DNA from: Bacteroidota bacterium
Lineage (GTDB): Bacteria; Bacteroidota; Bacteroidia; Chitinophagales; Saprospiraceae
Assembly: GCA_016124585.1 (NCBI GenBank)
Contig: WGNL01000010.1
Coordinates: 248,001 to 312,000 of the forward strand
Reading direction: 5' to 3'
DNA: 64,000 nucleotides
Part shown: one piece after another, positions 34,730-44,567 of the stretch
Position numbering within the stretch: the first letter of the stretch is position 1
Layout: each line of letters begins with the position of its first letter
Notes under the pieces: model-generated
What the model saw: the letters and a program-made list of their open reading frames with translations, nothing else
Told to the model about the DNA's origin: nothing
The model's database searches: none
Translations under genes and position numbers: made by a program

Positions 34730-36121
34730 TTAGTCCAATTTTGCAAGTAACCAATCCTTCTCCGGCAGCCCTTCCGCTGCCTCAATCTCCTTCCGCAACG
34801 CTGACGCAGCAACCAAATCCCCCGGTCGTAGTGCCATCAGTTTTTGGGTAAAACGAATGATGCCGAGGTAGTGGCTCTGGTGGTAAGCCAATTCCTTTTT
34901 GCGGCGAATGAAGGTTTTCATGCTTGATAGAAGCGAATCTAGAGCGTTGAATTCCCCCAGTTCATAGTACATTTTGAGCAGCATGAGCTTGCCGTCGAGG
35001 TTGAGCAGAAGGTCACGGTCGTCCACTTTTGCCAGCAATTCCATAGCCTTTCCATATTCCTTGATAGTAAAATGATAGCGGGCAAGATTGTAGTGGTAAA
35101 AATCCTCCTGCCAAGCTGGCTCCAATGCCGTTCGGTAGCGATTGATGAATCCTTTTACCCATTCGTATTGGCCATAGAGCAGTGCAAGTGCCACCGTGTT
35201 TTTGTAGGCGAACCGTCCGAGGACGCCGTTTTCCAAGATGATTTGCCGCTCAATTCCGGTTTGATAAAGGCTCAATGCCTCTTCGCCGAAAGGTCGGCTA
35301 CCTGTGTTCAACAGCTTGATACAGAAATTGATAGCCAATAGCCATAAATCCCTGATTTCGTTTTGGGAAAATGACTCAAAATGCTCCTCCAGCAATGCAC
35401 GGAATTTCCTGAACTGGGCTTCGTCGCCTTCTGTCAGCGCCTTGTAGCAATGGTAATAAAGTGCGATAGCGGGTATTTCCAAAAATTGGCTTCCTTCCAA
35501 ATATTCCAGCAATGGCGGGAGGAAAGTGTAGTCGTACTTGGTTTGAAAAACCGACTGGTGAGCGAGTTGGATGCAACTTTGGCGAAGCTTTGCCGCAATC
35601 AAATAAGTGTCGAGCGCCTTGCCGACCGCTGGTAGGTTGTTGGCGGCTGTCCTTCGTTGCGATTCGATTAGTGCATATTTTTCAAACTCCAATCGATAGT
35701 GGTCGTGATACCAAGCTTGGTCACGCACCCGCTTTTCCAATGCAGTTTCTGCCATGCGCACGGCCTGTCCGAAATGCTCCTCCAGGTTTCGCTCCCGAAA
35801 ACTCACTGCCAATTGAAGTGCCTGCTCGGTCTCATTTTTTTCAAAACGCCGCATGGCGAGGAAATACTCAATATGTTTGGTCAGCCAAGATGCTGGATAC
35901 CTCAGCTTGGCTTCATCGTGCGGCTGATTAGGGAAAAGTGCCTGAAAGGCATGCGCTGGCTGCCAAGTTTTTCCGGCTGGCGCAAATTCCCGCAACAAAT
36001 AATGCCAAAGCTGAACTGGCTCCTCACGTCGGTTGAAATAATCCGACTCAATGAATCGAGTGAATTCTCTTTTTTCTACGCCGGAGAGCTGGTTGAACAA
36101 AGAAATCAGTTTCTGTTTCAA
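34730..36121 (-). CDS. conserved alpha-helical protein, paralogue B (unknown function)
   Basis: 463 aa, no signal peptide, predicted all-helical solenoid like its paralogue at 27781. Shared landmarks include GVEKRE-F near residue 15, YFNRREEPVQLWHYLL, a central IALYYHCYKALTEGDEAQFRKFRALLE that matches IGLYYHCYRALTENDEVEFRAFRSVVE, and the same C-terminal KEWLL/KDWLLAKL ending. It is divergent from the giant gene at 36344 with a 222-nt gap that holds no recognisable promoter motif. Function unknown. Confidence 0.7.
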   Translation of the reverse strand: MKQKLISLFNQLSGVEKREFTRFIESDYFNRREEPVQLWHYLLREFAPAGKTWQPAHAFQALFPNQPHDEAKLRYPASWLTKHIEYFLAMRRFEKNETEQALQLAVSFRERNLEEHFGQAVRMAETALEKRVRDQAWYHDHYRLEFEKYALIESQRRTAANNLPAVGKALDTYLIAAKLRQSCIQLAHQSVFQTKYDYTFLPPLLEYLEGSQFLEIPAIALYYHCYKALTEGDEAQFRKFRALLEEHFESFSQNEIRDLWLLAINFCIKLLNTGSRPFGEEALSLYQTGIERQIILENGVLGRFAYKNTVALALLYGQYEWVKGFINRYRTALEPAWQEDFYHYNLARYHFTIKEYGKAMELLAKVDDRDLLLNLDGKLMLLKMYYELGEFNALDSLLSSMKTFIRRKKELAYHQSHYLGIIRFTQKLMALRPGDLVAASALRKEIEAAEGLPEKDWLLAKLD

Positions 36122-36343
36122 TTAATTACTGTTTTAAATATCAGATTCAATTTTACAACAAAAGAAGATACTTTCAAGGTTTTTGTTTTTGATAAACTGC
36201 AAAAAAAGTGTTTGTATAGGTTCAGCAATCCATTCATTTTCGTACCATAAAAATCCATCAAAGCCATGAGCGTGGATTAATGCTAGCATGGTGATTTTTG
36301 TTGTTTCTGAATAAAATGTGGCAGCTCTTTAAATATCAGTTGT

Positions 36344-39300
36344 ATGAAAATCAATAACTCGTTGTTCTTCGCCCTACTGTTCGTTCAATTCATTTTTTTG
36401 GCAAAAACTGATGGCCAAATAACATGGACGTACAACTTGCACAGAGGGAATATCTTCGGTAATCTTGGCCCGAACAGCGGTAGGGCGCTCGTTGAATCGC
36501 AAGACGGAAATATCCTGTTCCTTACGGATTCAGTTGATTACCTTAACAAGTCCAGGCTTAAATTAATTAAGCATGACCCTCATGGCTACGAGATATGGCG
36601 GCGGATATTGCCGCAGGTAAACTCACTGAAAGGTGTTGATTTGTTGGAGCTACCCGACGGAAGAATCGTCATCGTAGGGGAGACACCCAACGATGGCAAT
36701 TTGTATTGGCAAGTGAGGAGTGCCGCAGGCGATTTTATCGCTGAATATTCCTACAACCTAGGTGGAACACCTAACCATTGTTTGGATGCAGCACTCAGCC
36801 CATCTGGAAATATTGTGATATCGGGGTACAGAACCAACGGCGGCACAAATCCTTACGGGCAGTTGATACTGTTGGAAGTTACCCCAGATGGCGCAGTCAA
36901 TTGGAGCATTTACCAAAACAACAACTTTGGGACGGTCGGCTCCGATGTCGTGTTTTTAAATGATGGTACAGGCTTGCTGGGTTATTTTAACCAAATATCC
37001 AATACCATTGGGTTTCAGCACTTTGATGGTGCAGGTAATATTCTAGGTACGCAAGATTTTCCCCAAATCGGAGGAGAGCTGATGGATGTGGAAGCGCTGC
37101 CAAGCGGCGGAGCCATGATAGCTTATTACCAGAACGGCCAAACAGGCAACCTCGCCAAAATCGGCAACAACCTGCAACTGGAGTGGACAAATTTAATAGG
37201 GCCGGGTACACCTGATTTCAAAATATGGAACCTAGCAGCTTATCCAGATGGGGGTTGTGCTGGCATAGCAGACCTTGATGAGCAGCACTGGTTCAGAGTG
37301 GATGCGAATGGAAACTTGATTTGGATGAAATATTCAGATGATTTAAAAATTCCTCCAAAGTACAATACCATATACGGGGAGGCGATCATCGTGACGTCAG
37401 ACAATGGAATACTCTTCTCCTCTAGCGATGAGGATCATTTAAATTCTGATTACCCTGCTTTCTATTTTTTGACAAAAACGGATGAAAATGGACAAATGAT
37501 CAGGAACCGAATTACTTTCCAAGTTTGGATTGACACCAATGGCAACTGCACCGCTGACGGAGCACCTGGCGAAGGGCCTTGGCAAAATGGCGCGCTATAC
37601 ATGGATTTTTTTTACAATACTGGGACCATTATAGAGCTTGATTCTATGGGTATGGAGACTCGGGACTTGATACAACGCAATTATACGCCCGAAATTGACC
37701 AAAAACTCCTTGGCCATTACTTGCCGTGCGAGCCATTTCCTTTGATTCAAACACACCCTTACCCTGACACTTTTACGGTCGACACGCTATTTGTCGTGCC
37801 AAACCCTCCGAACAGCCTCCTTTCTGGAACGGTGTTTATTGATAATAATCAAGATGGTGTTTTTGATTCGGGTGACTCAACGATGGCTTGTGCAAAACTT
37901 AGGGTAGGTTGCAATTACCCATATTTAGAAACTACGGTATTTACGGACGCTGATGGTTATTATAGTGTTTCTGCTTACGATAGCTCAACCTATTATGTGC
38001 AATTATTAACCAGCTTAGGTAATTGCACTTCTTCGTTGAATTCCAATTTTGTCCATGTCTTTGGGCCAACTACAACATGGGACATCCCATTAACTTGCAC
38101 TTCAGCACCCGGCAGCCTAGGCATGCTACAAGGCCATGTACAATTTGACGCCACCAATGATTGTCAACCTGACGATATTAGCGACGCAATCGGCAATTGG
38201 CATGTAGAACTCACAGATGCCTCAGATAGTACTTTCACTGCCACCCCTGATAATTACGGAGGGTTTTCGATTGGGCTGGATCCGGGCAGCTATACTATCA
38301 GCGTCGTTTCGGAAGGTGATGTTTTTGATATTTGCAACATATCAGACTCCGTTCAAATTGGGCAGGGCCAATGCTTAAACCTAGATGTAGTTGCACAAGT
38401 GCCAAATTGCGCAAGGCCCTTCGTGGATATTACTGTGAACAGGTTTCGCCCTTGCGTAAATTCCAAAATCTCTGTCCATTATTGCAACAGTGGAACCGAT
38501 CCAGCCTACAATGCCATCATCCAGGTTCTGCTCGACCCGCAGTTAAGTTACATTACTGCTACGTTGCTACCCATCGCTCAATCAGGAGATACGTTATGGT
38601 TTGATATTGGAACACTTGACCCATTCGAGTGTGGTGATATTTACATCGCTGCCAAGTTGGATTGTAACGCTTTCGTTGGACAAACACATTGCGTGGAAGC
38701 CCAAATCTTCCCAAGTTCACCCTGTGCGGTCGCCGCCTCCAGTTGGGATGGTTCCAACATCGAACTTTCTTCCCGCTGCGAGCAGGGACAGGTCATTTTT
38801 ACGCTCCGCAATACGGGCACTGGCGATATGAGCACGCCACGTTCCTACATCATTATTGAAGACAATGTGCTGCTTCGCCCAGATGAAATTTTGACCTATC
38901 AATTGGCTGCCAATACGGACACGACCATCGTGCTGCCAGCCATGGGCAATACATTCCGGCTTGAAACCAATCAAGCCCTTGGCCACCCAAGTGGTACGTT
39001 GAGCGCCACTTGGGAGGAAGGTTGTGGCGCAAATCCGCCCGACAATTTTAGTAGAGGCTTCGTCACGCAGTTGCCTTACGGCGATGAGGAGGCGTTCTTA
39101 TCTGTATTCTGCGACGAAAGCGTAAATAGCTTTGACCCCAACGTCAAAAAAGCGTTTCCAAAGGGGCTCGGGGCGCATCATTTCATCCAAAACACGACAG
39201 CGCTGGATTATCAGATTTTGTTCCAAAACACGGGCACTGACACCGCATACCTTGTCGTTGTGAGAGATACCCTCTCTCCTAACCTCGACCCATTGAGCCT

Positions 39301-41062
39301 GCGGCCCGGGCCATCTAGCCACCCCTACACTTTCAACTTGGAAAATGGCAATGTGGCGGTTTTCACTTTTGAAAATATCAACTTGGTGGACAGCACCACC
39401 AATGCCGAAGGCTCCATTGGTTTCGTACAATTCAACATTGCGCAAGCCCTTGGCAACACCCCAGGAATACTAATTGAAAACAATGCTGCCATATATTTTG
39501 ACTTCAACGACCCTGTCATCACGCCGACGGTCTTTCATGAAATCCCCGCATCAGTTTACTATCATTATAGCGATGTAAGTCTCTGTGAAGGCAGTGAATG
39601 GCAGGGCACAGTCTTTACAGCGGATGCCATGGTGATGGATACCGTTCATTTTGTGATTTTCGACAGCATTTATGTTACTAATATTGAAGTGCTGCCCCTC
39701 TCAACTACTAGTTTTTCAGCAACCATTTGTAACGGGGAGTCATTTGCCTTCGGTAATGAAACCTATTCGCAAACGGGCGTTTACAGTCAGGTTTTTGTTG
39801 CGCAAAATGGTTGCGACAGCACTGTGATGCTCAACCTGACCATACTGCCTGAACTGGCTAGTAGTTTTTCTCGAAGTATTTGCAGCGGCGAAAGCTATCC
39901 ATTCGGCAATGAAACCTACTCGCAAACGGGCGTTTACAGTCAAGTTTTTGCTGCGCAAAATGGTTGCGACAGCACCGTGACACTCAATTTAAATGTAATA
40001 CCTGCACCGTTTTTTAACCTAACCCAAACCCTTTGTCCCGGCGGTAGCCTCACCGTCAATGGCACAATTTACGACGAGGCAAACCCAAGCGGCACAGAAG
40101 TTTTCCTCAACGGCAGCTACCTCGGCTGCGACTCCACGGTTTTTGTGCAGTTGAGCTTTAACCCAGTGGTCTCAAGCGAAATAACGACGACGCTCTGCTC
40201 TAACCAGAGCTTGGCAGTGGGCGGCACTGTTTTCGATGAATCCAGCCCAAGTGGTGAGGTGGTATTTGCAAATGGCAGCTACCTCGGCTGCGACTCAGTG
40301 GTTCAGGTGAATCTGTCATTTTACCCTGTTCTCAGTGGCAATTTTTTCGCTGAAATCTGCCCTAACGAGAGCGTCATAGTGAACGGAACGACCTATGACG
40401 CCAACAATTTGACGGGGATTGAGGTGATTCCATCCAGCACAACAGGTTGTGATTCAACGGTTTACGTCTCTCTGACATTGCTGTCGGAAACTATTTCTGT
40501 ATTGGAAGCCACGATTTGTGATGGTGAAACCTACCAATTTGGCAACGAAAACCTGAATGTGGCAGGCAATTATACCCAAGTACTGGCAGGTGTCAACGGC
40601 TGCGATAGCACCATTCATTTGGCATTGGCAGTGCTTCCAGTTTTGGTAGTTGAGCTTGATACTACGGTGTTGTCGGGGACAGCGGTTTTCGGAGTGGTGG
40701 TTATAGCAGATACAGTCTTCACCCAATTTTTGATGCATGAAAATGTTTGTACGGAGCGTACCATAACCGCTCATCTACTTACCGGGATTAGTTCAGCAAT
40801 TGGAAATTTATATTCTCTCGTCATTGCTCCAAATCCGACTTCAGGTAGTTTCACGATGAGCGGAAAATTGACAACGGGCGCTTTTTGCGAAGCAAAAATA
40901 ATGGATGCCTTTGGGCGAACTGTGGTGCAATTATTTGACAATGAATGGATTGCAGATAATTTCAGCCGAGAACTGAACTTGCCGGACTTGCCATCAGGGC
41001 TGTATTTTATCAGCTTCGCAACGGATGGAGAGCGGCAAGTTTTGAAACTGGTGGTGGAATAA
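36344..41062 (+). CDS. giant T9SS-sorted surface protein, module copy B
   Basis: 1572 aa; signal peptide ends near TDGQ (residue 25). The order parallels the protein at 29362: propeller-like blades (about 30-390), SdrB/prealbumin-like domains (about 395-690), a DUF11-like region (about 695-910), and the DUF7619-like domain (SFDPNVKKAFPKG ... AIYFDFNDPVITPT). Cys-containing repeats follow and a T9SS tail (VIAPNPTSGSFTM) ends it. Two consecutive repeats at 39740-40000 are almost identical at the DNA level (156-bp period, FGNETYSQTGVYSQVF). Parts of the C-terminal third are also nearly identical in DNA to copy A, so duplication or gene conversion there is recent. Predicted surface or released structural protein. 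Confidence 0.85.
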   Translation: MKINNSLFFALLFVQFIFLAKTDGQITWTYNLHRGNIFGNLGPNSGRALVESQDGNILFLTDSVDYLNKSRLKLIKHDPHGYEIWRRILPQVNSLKGVDLLELPDGRIVIVGETPNDGNLYWQVRSAAGDFIAEYSYNLGGTPNHCLDAALSPSGNIVISGYRTNGGTNPYGQLILLEVTPDGAVNWSIYQNNNFGTVGSDVVFLNDGTGLLGYFNQISNTIGFQHFDGAGNILGTQDFPQIGGELMDVEALPSGGAMIAYYQNGQTGNLAKIGNNLQLEWTNLIGPGTPDFKIWNLAAYPDGGCAGIADLDEQHWFRVDANGNLIWMKYSDDLKIPPKYNTIYGEAIIVTSDNGILFSSSDEDHLNSDYPAFYFLTKTDENGQMIRNRITFQVWIDTNGNCTADGAPGEGPWQNGALYMDFFYNTGTIIELDSMGMETRDLIQRNYTPEIDQKLLGHYLPCEPFPLIQTHPYPDTFTVDTLFVVPNPPNSLLSGTVFIDNNQDGVFDSGDSTMACAKLRVGCNYPYLETTVFTDADGYYSVSAYDSSTYYVQLLTSLGNCTSSLNSNFVHVFGPTTTWDIPLTCTSAPGSLGMLQGHVQFDATNDCQPDDISDAIGNWHVELTDASDSTFTATPDNYGGFSIGLDPGSYTISVVSEGDVFDICNISDSVQIGQGQCLNLDVVAQVPNCARPFVDITVNRFRPCVNSKISVHYCNSGTDPAYNAIIQVLLDPQLSYITATLLPIAQSGDTLWFDIGTLDPFECGDIYIAAKLDCNAFVGQTHCVEAQIFPSSPCAVAASSWDGSNIELSSRCEQGQVIFTLRNTGTGDMSTPRSYIIIEDNVLLRPDEILTYQLAANTDTTIVLPAMGNTFRLETNQALGHPSGTLSATWEEGCGANPPDNFSRGFVTQLPYGDEEAFLSVFCDESVNSFDPNVKKAFPKGLGAHHFIQNTTALDYQILFQNTGTDTAYLVVVRDTLSPNLDPLSLRPGPSSHPYTFNLENGNVAVFTFENINLVDSTTNAEGSIGFVQFNIAQALGNTPGILIENNAAIYFDFNDPVITPTVFHEIPASVYYHYSDVSLCEGSEWQGTVFTADAMVMDTVHFVIFDSIYVTNIEVLPLSTTSFSATICNGESFAFGNETYSQTGVYSQVFVAQNGCDSTVMLNLTILPELASSFSRSICSGESYPFGNETYSQTGVYSQVFAAQNGCDSTVTLNLNVIPAPFFNLTQTLCPGGSLTVNGTIYDEANPSGTEVFLNGSYLGCDSTVFVQLSFNPVVSSEITTTLCSNQSLAVGGTVFDESSPSGEVVFANGSYLGCDSVVQVNLSFYPVLSGNFFAEICPNESVIVNGTTYDANNLTGIEVIPSSTTGCDSTVYVSLTLLSETISVLEATICDGETYQFGNENLNVAGNYTQVLAGVNGCDSTIHLALAVLPVLVVELDTTVLSGTAVFGVVVIADTVFTQFLMHENVCTERTITAHLLTGISSAIGNLYSLVIAPNPTSGSFTMSGKLTTGAFCEAKIMDAFGRTVVQLFDNEWIADNFSRELNLPDLPSGLYFISFATDGERQVLKLVVE

Positions 41063-41081
41063 TTTGACTTTGCTTTTTTGG

Positions 41082-41114
41082 AACGGCGGCATGGCTTTGA
41101 GCGATGCCGCCGTT
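41082..41114 (+). terminator. hairpin after module copy B
   Basis: Perfect 11-bp arms aacggcggcat (41082-41092) and atgccgccgtt (41104-41114), 19 nt after the stop. The following run (tctcg) is poor in T, so termination may be weak. Confidence 0.6.
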
Positions 41115-41244
41115 TCTCGTTTGGCACAAAACCTTGTATGTTTGGCTTCGCAAATGTGGTGGTTGTTTTGCCTTCCATCACGCTAAAATCAAAGCAATCG
41201 AGCCGACCAAGCCATCCACTATTTTCACCCCCAGTGTCATCCAC

Positions 41245-42099
41245 ATGTTCTGGGCGGTTATTTTTTTCTCCCTGATGAATGCCACCATCAAAGGCGTGGA
41301 GGACTTGCCGACCATGGAAATTGTGTTTTTCCGTTGTGTCATTTCCATTCTTTTCAGCAGTTTTTGGTTGAATAAAATTTCGGTGAAATGGCGGGGAACG
41401 CACACCCTGCAACTGGTAGCGAGGGGCGTTGCAGGCACGACGGCCCTGTATTTTTTCTTCCTGACGATTCAAAACATGCCCTTGGCTTCTGCGGTGACGA
41501 TTGGCTACACCTCGCCCATCTTCACGGCACTGCTGGCGGTCTTGTTTCTTAAAGAAAAAATGCGGCGCATCCAGTGGCTGTTCTTCGGCGTTTCCTTCCT
41601 CGGCGTGGTGGCGCTTAAGGGCTTTGATGAACGGATTTCTTGGATTTACCTCGGTGTGGGCTTGCTGGCGGCTGTCATGTCCGGGGTGGCTTATGTGCTG
41701 GTTCGGAGCCTTTCCGGCAAGGAGCACCCACTCGTGGTCGTATTCTATTTTCAGTTGGTGGGTACGATTGTGGGTGGGCTTTTCACGCTGTTCAATTTCA
41801 AAATGCCACAGGGCTGGGATTGGCTGCTGCTCATTGCCACGGGCGCATTCGCCCATTTCGGGCAGGTCTATCTGACGATGGCTTTGCAGGGTGAAAAAGT
41901 GGGTGTGGTGTCCAGCCTGAACTTCCTTGGAGCGATTTTCGCCACCTTTTTCGGCATCGTTTTTTTTCACGAACATCTCACGCTTGGTAACGTGTTGGCC
42001 ATGCTGTTGGTCATCGCAGGGGTGTTACTGAATATTTGGGTGAATGCGAAGGGCGGCACTGGCATCCGGCGCTGGGTGGCAAATTTGCTGTCGAAATGA
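41245..42099 (+). CDS. DMT-superfamily permease (EamA family)
   Basis: 284 aa from the ATG at 41245; the open frame continues upstream to 41104, but that part is not membrane-like and covers the terminator of the previous gene. About ten transmembrane helices in two EamA repeats: FWAVIFFSLMNATIKG ... RGVAGTTALYFFFLT ... YTSPIFTALLAVLFLKEK, and again FLGAIFATFFGIVFFHE at the C-terminal half. Such inner-membrane carriers export or exchange metabolites and amino acids. The substrate cannot be predicted. No regulatory gene is adjacent. Confidence 0.85.
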   Translation: MFWAVIFFSLMNATIKGVEDLPTMEIVFFRCVISILFSSFWLNKISVKWRGTHTLQLVARGVAGTTALYFFFLTIQNMPLASAVTIGYTSPIFTALLAVLFLKEKMRRIQWLFFGVSFLGVVALKGFDERISWIYLGVGLLAAVMSGVAYVLVRSLSGKEHPLVVVFYFQLVGTIVGGLFTLFNFKMPQGWDWLLLIATGAFAHFGQVYLTMALQGEKVGVVSSLNFLGAIFATFFGIVFFHEHLTLGNVLAMLLVIAGVLLNIWVNAKGGTGIRRWVANLLSK

Positions 42100-42146
42100 A
42101 GGCCCAACTAATCAGACCTAAATCAATGTCTTTCGGGGAAAATTTT

Positions 42147-42458
42147 ATGAAATATCTATCTATAATTTTAGCTTTCGTAACTCTACTTTTTGGTTGTTCC
42201 AAGGATTGCGATTTCTTGCTGCCAAGTTGTTTGCGCCAAAAAATTAAAGACAAAGAAATTCAAACTGGTGGTTCGATAAAGCGTTACGACTCACCAGTTG
42301 GCCATGTGTACGAAGTATACCAAGGGGATTTTGCCAATGTTTATGATAAAAATTGTAATGTGGTATGTACATTGGGTGGGTTTGTTGGTGTTACCGATTG
42401 TGTCAATGGAACAGACACTTTATTGCTTACTAACCCGGTTGTTGTTTGGGAAGAATAG
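42147..42458 (+). CDS. small lipoprotein (possibly DUF6970-like)
   Basis: 103 aa from the ATG at 42147, chosen because it puts a lipobox (VTLLFGC) at Cys17; an in-frame ATG at 42126 is possible. The mature part has paired cysteines (KDCDF, LPSC, NCNVVCTLGGFVGVTDC) and a VYEVYQGDFANVYDKNCN segment reminiscent of DUF6970. Function unknown; likely anchored to the inner face of the outer membrane. It lies between the permease and the SUI1 gene on the same strand. Confidence 0.6.
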   Translation: MKYLSIILAFVTLLFGCSKDCDFLLPSCLRQKIKDKEIQTGGSIKRYDSPVGHVYEVYQGDFANVYDKNCNVVCTLGGFVGVTDCVNGTDTLLLTNPVVVWEE

Positions 42459-42502
42459 CCTGTATCATCCATATGCCTATTTTTGCCAAAAATCAACTAG
42501 GT

Positions 42503-42853
42503 ATGAGCAAGAACAAAAAGCCCGACCAGTTTGGCTTCGTCTTTTCCACCAACCCCGATTTCCAGTTCCAGCCGGAAGAACCTGAACAGGTAGAAGACTT
42601 GCCCAACAACCAGCAACCACTCAAAATCTGGCTCGACCGCAAGCAGCGGAAAGGCAAGGACGTGACGCTCATCACTGGGTTTACGGGCAGTGAGGAATCC
42701 TTGGAAACACTGGCAAAAGCACTTAAAACCAAATGCGGGGTCGGCGGTTCGGCCAAGGACGGCGAGATTCTATTGCAAGGCGACCACCGTGACAAGGTGA
42801 TGGCTTATCTATTGGAAAAAGGCTACTCGAAAGCGAAGAAGGCGGGTGGGTGA
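42503..42853 (+). CDS. SUI1/eIF1-domain translation factor (YciH-like)
   Basis: 116 aa. The C-terminal ~75 residues form a SUI1 fold: IWLDRKQRKGKDVTLITGF, then LAKALKTKCGVGGSAKDGEILLQGDHRDKVMAYLLEKGY. The GVGGSAKDGEI-QGDH block is the family signature. Bacterial YciH binds the small ribosomal subunit and influences initiation fidelity. The start at 42503 is used because the 19 codons upstream overlap the lipoprotein gene and are not conserved-looking. It is followed by a phrase-repeat hairpin. Confidence 0.88.
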   Translation: MSKNKKPDQFGFVFSTNPDFQFQPEEPEQVEDLPNNQQPLKIWLDRKQRKGKDVTLITGFTGSEESLETLAKALKTKCGVGGSAKDGEILLQGDHRDKVMAYLLEKGYSKAKKAGG

Positions 42854-42857
42854 AGAG

Positions 42858-42986
42858 AGTTGGCAGTTCGACAGTTGGCAGTCAGTTCGACAGTTTCTTA
42901 GTCAGTGCCTTGGCAAATGGCAAAAGACTCATAAACTACTTGACTGAATAATGACTGCCAACTGCCAACTTGTCGAACTGCCAACT
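42858..42986. repeat. intergenic inverted repeat with gttggcagt phrases
   Basis: Left side 42858-42894 carries agttggcagttcgaca twice in variant form; right side 42953-42986 carries the reverse complement (actgccaact, tgtcgaactgccaact). The 16-bp outer arm is perfect; a single-base bulge separates it from a second 9-bp block. The right arm overlaps the prmC stop codon. Confidence 0.8.
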
Positions 42987-43836
42987 AAGAAAGCCTCCCA
43001 CAAACCATCCTATCCCGACCATTCAAATCCTTCCTCGTTTCCACTTCCACATAGCCGTGCTTAGTCAAGACTTCAGATGAAATCGGCACGTAAAACTCGT
43101 TTGTTTCCAGAAAGAGCCAGCCGCCTGGGGTGAGGTGCTTGGTGCCAAATTCTGCAATCTTCTTCACAAACCGCTGGGCATCATTTCCGCCTGCAAACAG
43201 GGCGAGGTGCGGCTCGTAATCAATTACATTTTTGGGCAAAATTGGGCGTTCATCCTGCGTGACATAGGGTGGGTTGCTTACGATGAGGTCGAACTTGGGC
43301 AGGTTTTTCCAAACCTTTTTTTCCAAAATATTCACTTCGTAAAAATGCACTTCGGTGCCTAGCCGGACGGCGTTTTCGGCAGCGACTTCGAGGGCGGCTG
43401 CGCTCACATCGAGGGCATGGACGTCGAGGTCGGGTCGCCGTTTTTTGATGCTGATGGGGATGCAGCCGCTGCCTGTCCCGATGTCGAGGACGCTGCGGAT
43501 TTCTGGGTGTTGCTTGCAGGTTTCGAGTACCCAATGCACGGATTCCTCAGTCTCCTGCCGGGGAATGAGAACAGCGGGGGTTACCTTGAAACGCAGGCCG
43601 TAAAATGCAGCCTGCCCCATCACATACTGCACTGGCTCATGTGCCAACAAGCGTTGAATAATGGCATTCAGCGCCACTACCTGCGGTTTTTCCAGTTTAA
43701 TTTTTGTGGAAATCTGGCTTGGTTTTATCCCAAAAGCATCCTCCAGCACGATGGAGGCGATGCTGAGCGATTCGCCGGGATCGTAAATGTCGAGCAGTTG
43801 TTGAACGATGTGTTTGAGTGCTTGTGCAGCGGTCAT
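42985..43836 (-). CDS. prmC: peptide chain release factor N5-glutamine methyltransferase PrmC
   Basis: 283 aa. The SAM-binding motif VLDIGTGSGCIPISI and the catalytic NPPY (N188) in IVSNPPYVTQDER are diagnostic. It methylates the Gln of the GGQ motif in RF1 and RF2. An N-terminal helical substrate-binding domain is present (QALKHIVQQLLDIYDPGES). The open frame extends to 43989, but the Met at 43836 gives the normal family length and leaves a 146-nt divergent promoter region with rdgB. Ends inside the phrase-repeat hairpin. Confidence 0.93.
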   Translation of the reverse strand: MTAAQALKHIVQQLLDIYDPGESLSIASIVLEDAFGIKPSQISTKIKLEKPQVVALNAIIQRLLAHEPVQYVMGQAAFYGLRFKVTPAVLIPRQETEESVHWVLETCKQHPEIRSVLDIGTGSGCIPISIKKRRPDLDVHALDVSAAALEVAAENAVRLGTEVHFYEVNILEKKVWKNLPKFDLIVSNPPYVTQDERPILPKNVIDYEPHLALFAGGNDAQRFVKKIAEFGTKHLTPGGWLFLETNEFYVPISSEVLTKHGYVEVETRKDLNGRDRMVCGRLS

Positions 43837-43982
43837 TTGTTGATTTTGATTTCGGTCGAAGGCTTCAAACTTTGCGCAAAAATCATAAAATCCACCACTT
43901 TTGTGGTAGAGGCTAAAATTCAGTTTAACATCGACAAGTTTCGAAACCTTGCCGACAGCGGACTTCAAATTTTTTAATAATA

Positions 43983-44567
43983 ATGTCAAAAATCGTTTTT
44001 GCCACTGGCAACCCCAACAAAATCAGCGAAGTGAACGACCTACTCGCCGGACACTTCGAGGTGCTGGGACTGACCGACATCGGTTGCCCGCTCGACCTGC
44101 CTGAAACCAGCCCGACCATTCCCGAAAATGCGCTGCAAAAGGCCCGCTACGTTTACGAAAATTACAGCGTGGACTGCTTTTCTGAGGACACTGGGTTGGA
44201 GATTGAAGCGCTCGGTGGCGAACCCGGTGTATTCTCAGCCCGCTACGCTGGGGAGGGAAAAAATGCGGAGGACAACATGAATTTGGTGCTGCGAAAAATG
44301 GAAGGAGAGACCAACAGGAAGGCTCGATTTTATACCGTCATTGCCTTGATTTTGGATGGAAAAGAGCATTTGTTCGAGGGAATTGCTGAGGGCACGATAC
44401 GAAATGAACGGTCGGGAACGGCGGGCTTTGGCTACGATCCCATCTTCCAGCCCGACGGTTTTGGTGTTACTTTTGCCGAGTTGACAAAAGCGGAAAAGAA
44501 CGCCATCAGCCACCGAGGCAAGGCGGTACGCAAGCTGATAGATTTTTTGGCAAGTCTAAACAATTGA
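43983..44567 (+). CDS. rdgB: dITP/XTP pyrophosphatase (RdgB/HAM1)
   Basis: 194 aa, full family length. The N-terminal FATGNPNKISEVNDLL and the SEDTGLEIEALGGEPGVFSARYAG segment are the HAM1 signatures; FGYDPIFQPDGFGVTFAEL and SHRGKA complete the active site. It removes deaminated purine nucleotides (dITP, XTP) from the pool to prevent mutagenic incorporation. First gene of a run with the acidic protein at 44636 and secG, although a promoter overlaps its stop codon. Confidence 0.93.
   Translation: MSKIVFATGNPNKISEVNDLLAGHFEVLGLTDIGCPLDLPETSPTIPENALQKARYVYENYSVDCFSEDTGLEIEALGGEPGVFSARYAGEGKNAEDNMNLVLRKMEGETNRKARFYTVIALILDGKEHLFEGIAEGTIRNERSGTAGFGYDPIFQPDGFGVTFAELTKAEKNAISHRGKAVRKLIDFLASLNN

Noticed and set aside
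40771-41976. 401-codon minus-strand frame across the end of module copy B and the permease
   Set aside because: Antisense to two genes with clear families and crosses their terminator; composition is typical of a shadow frame.
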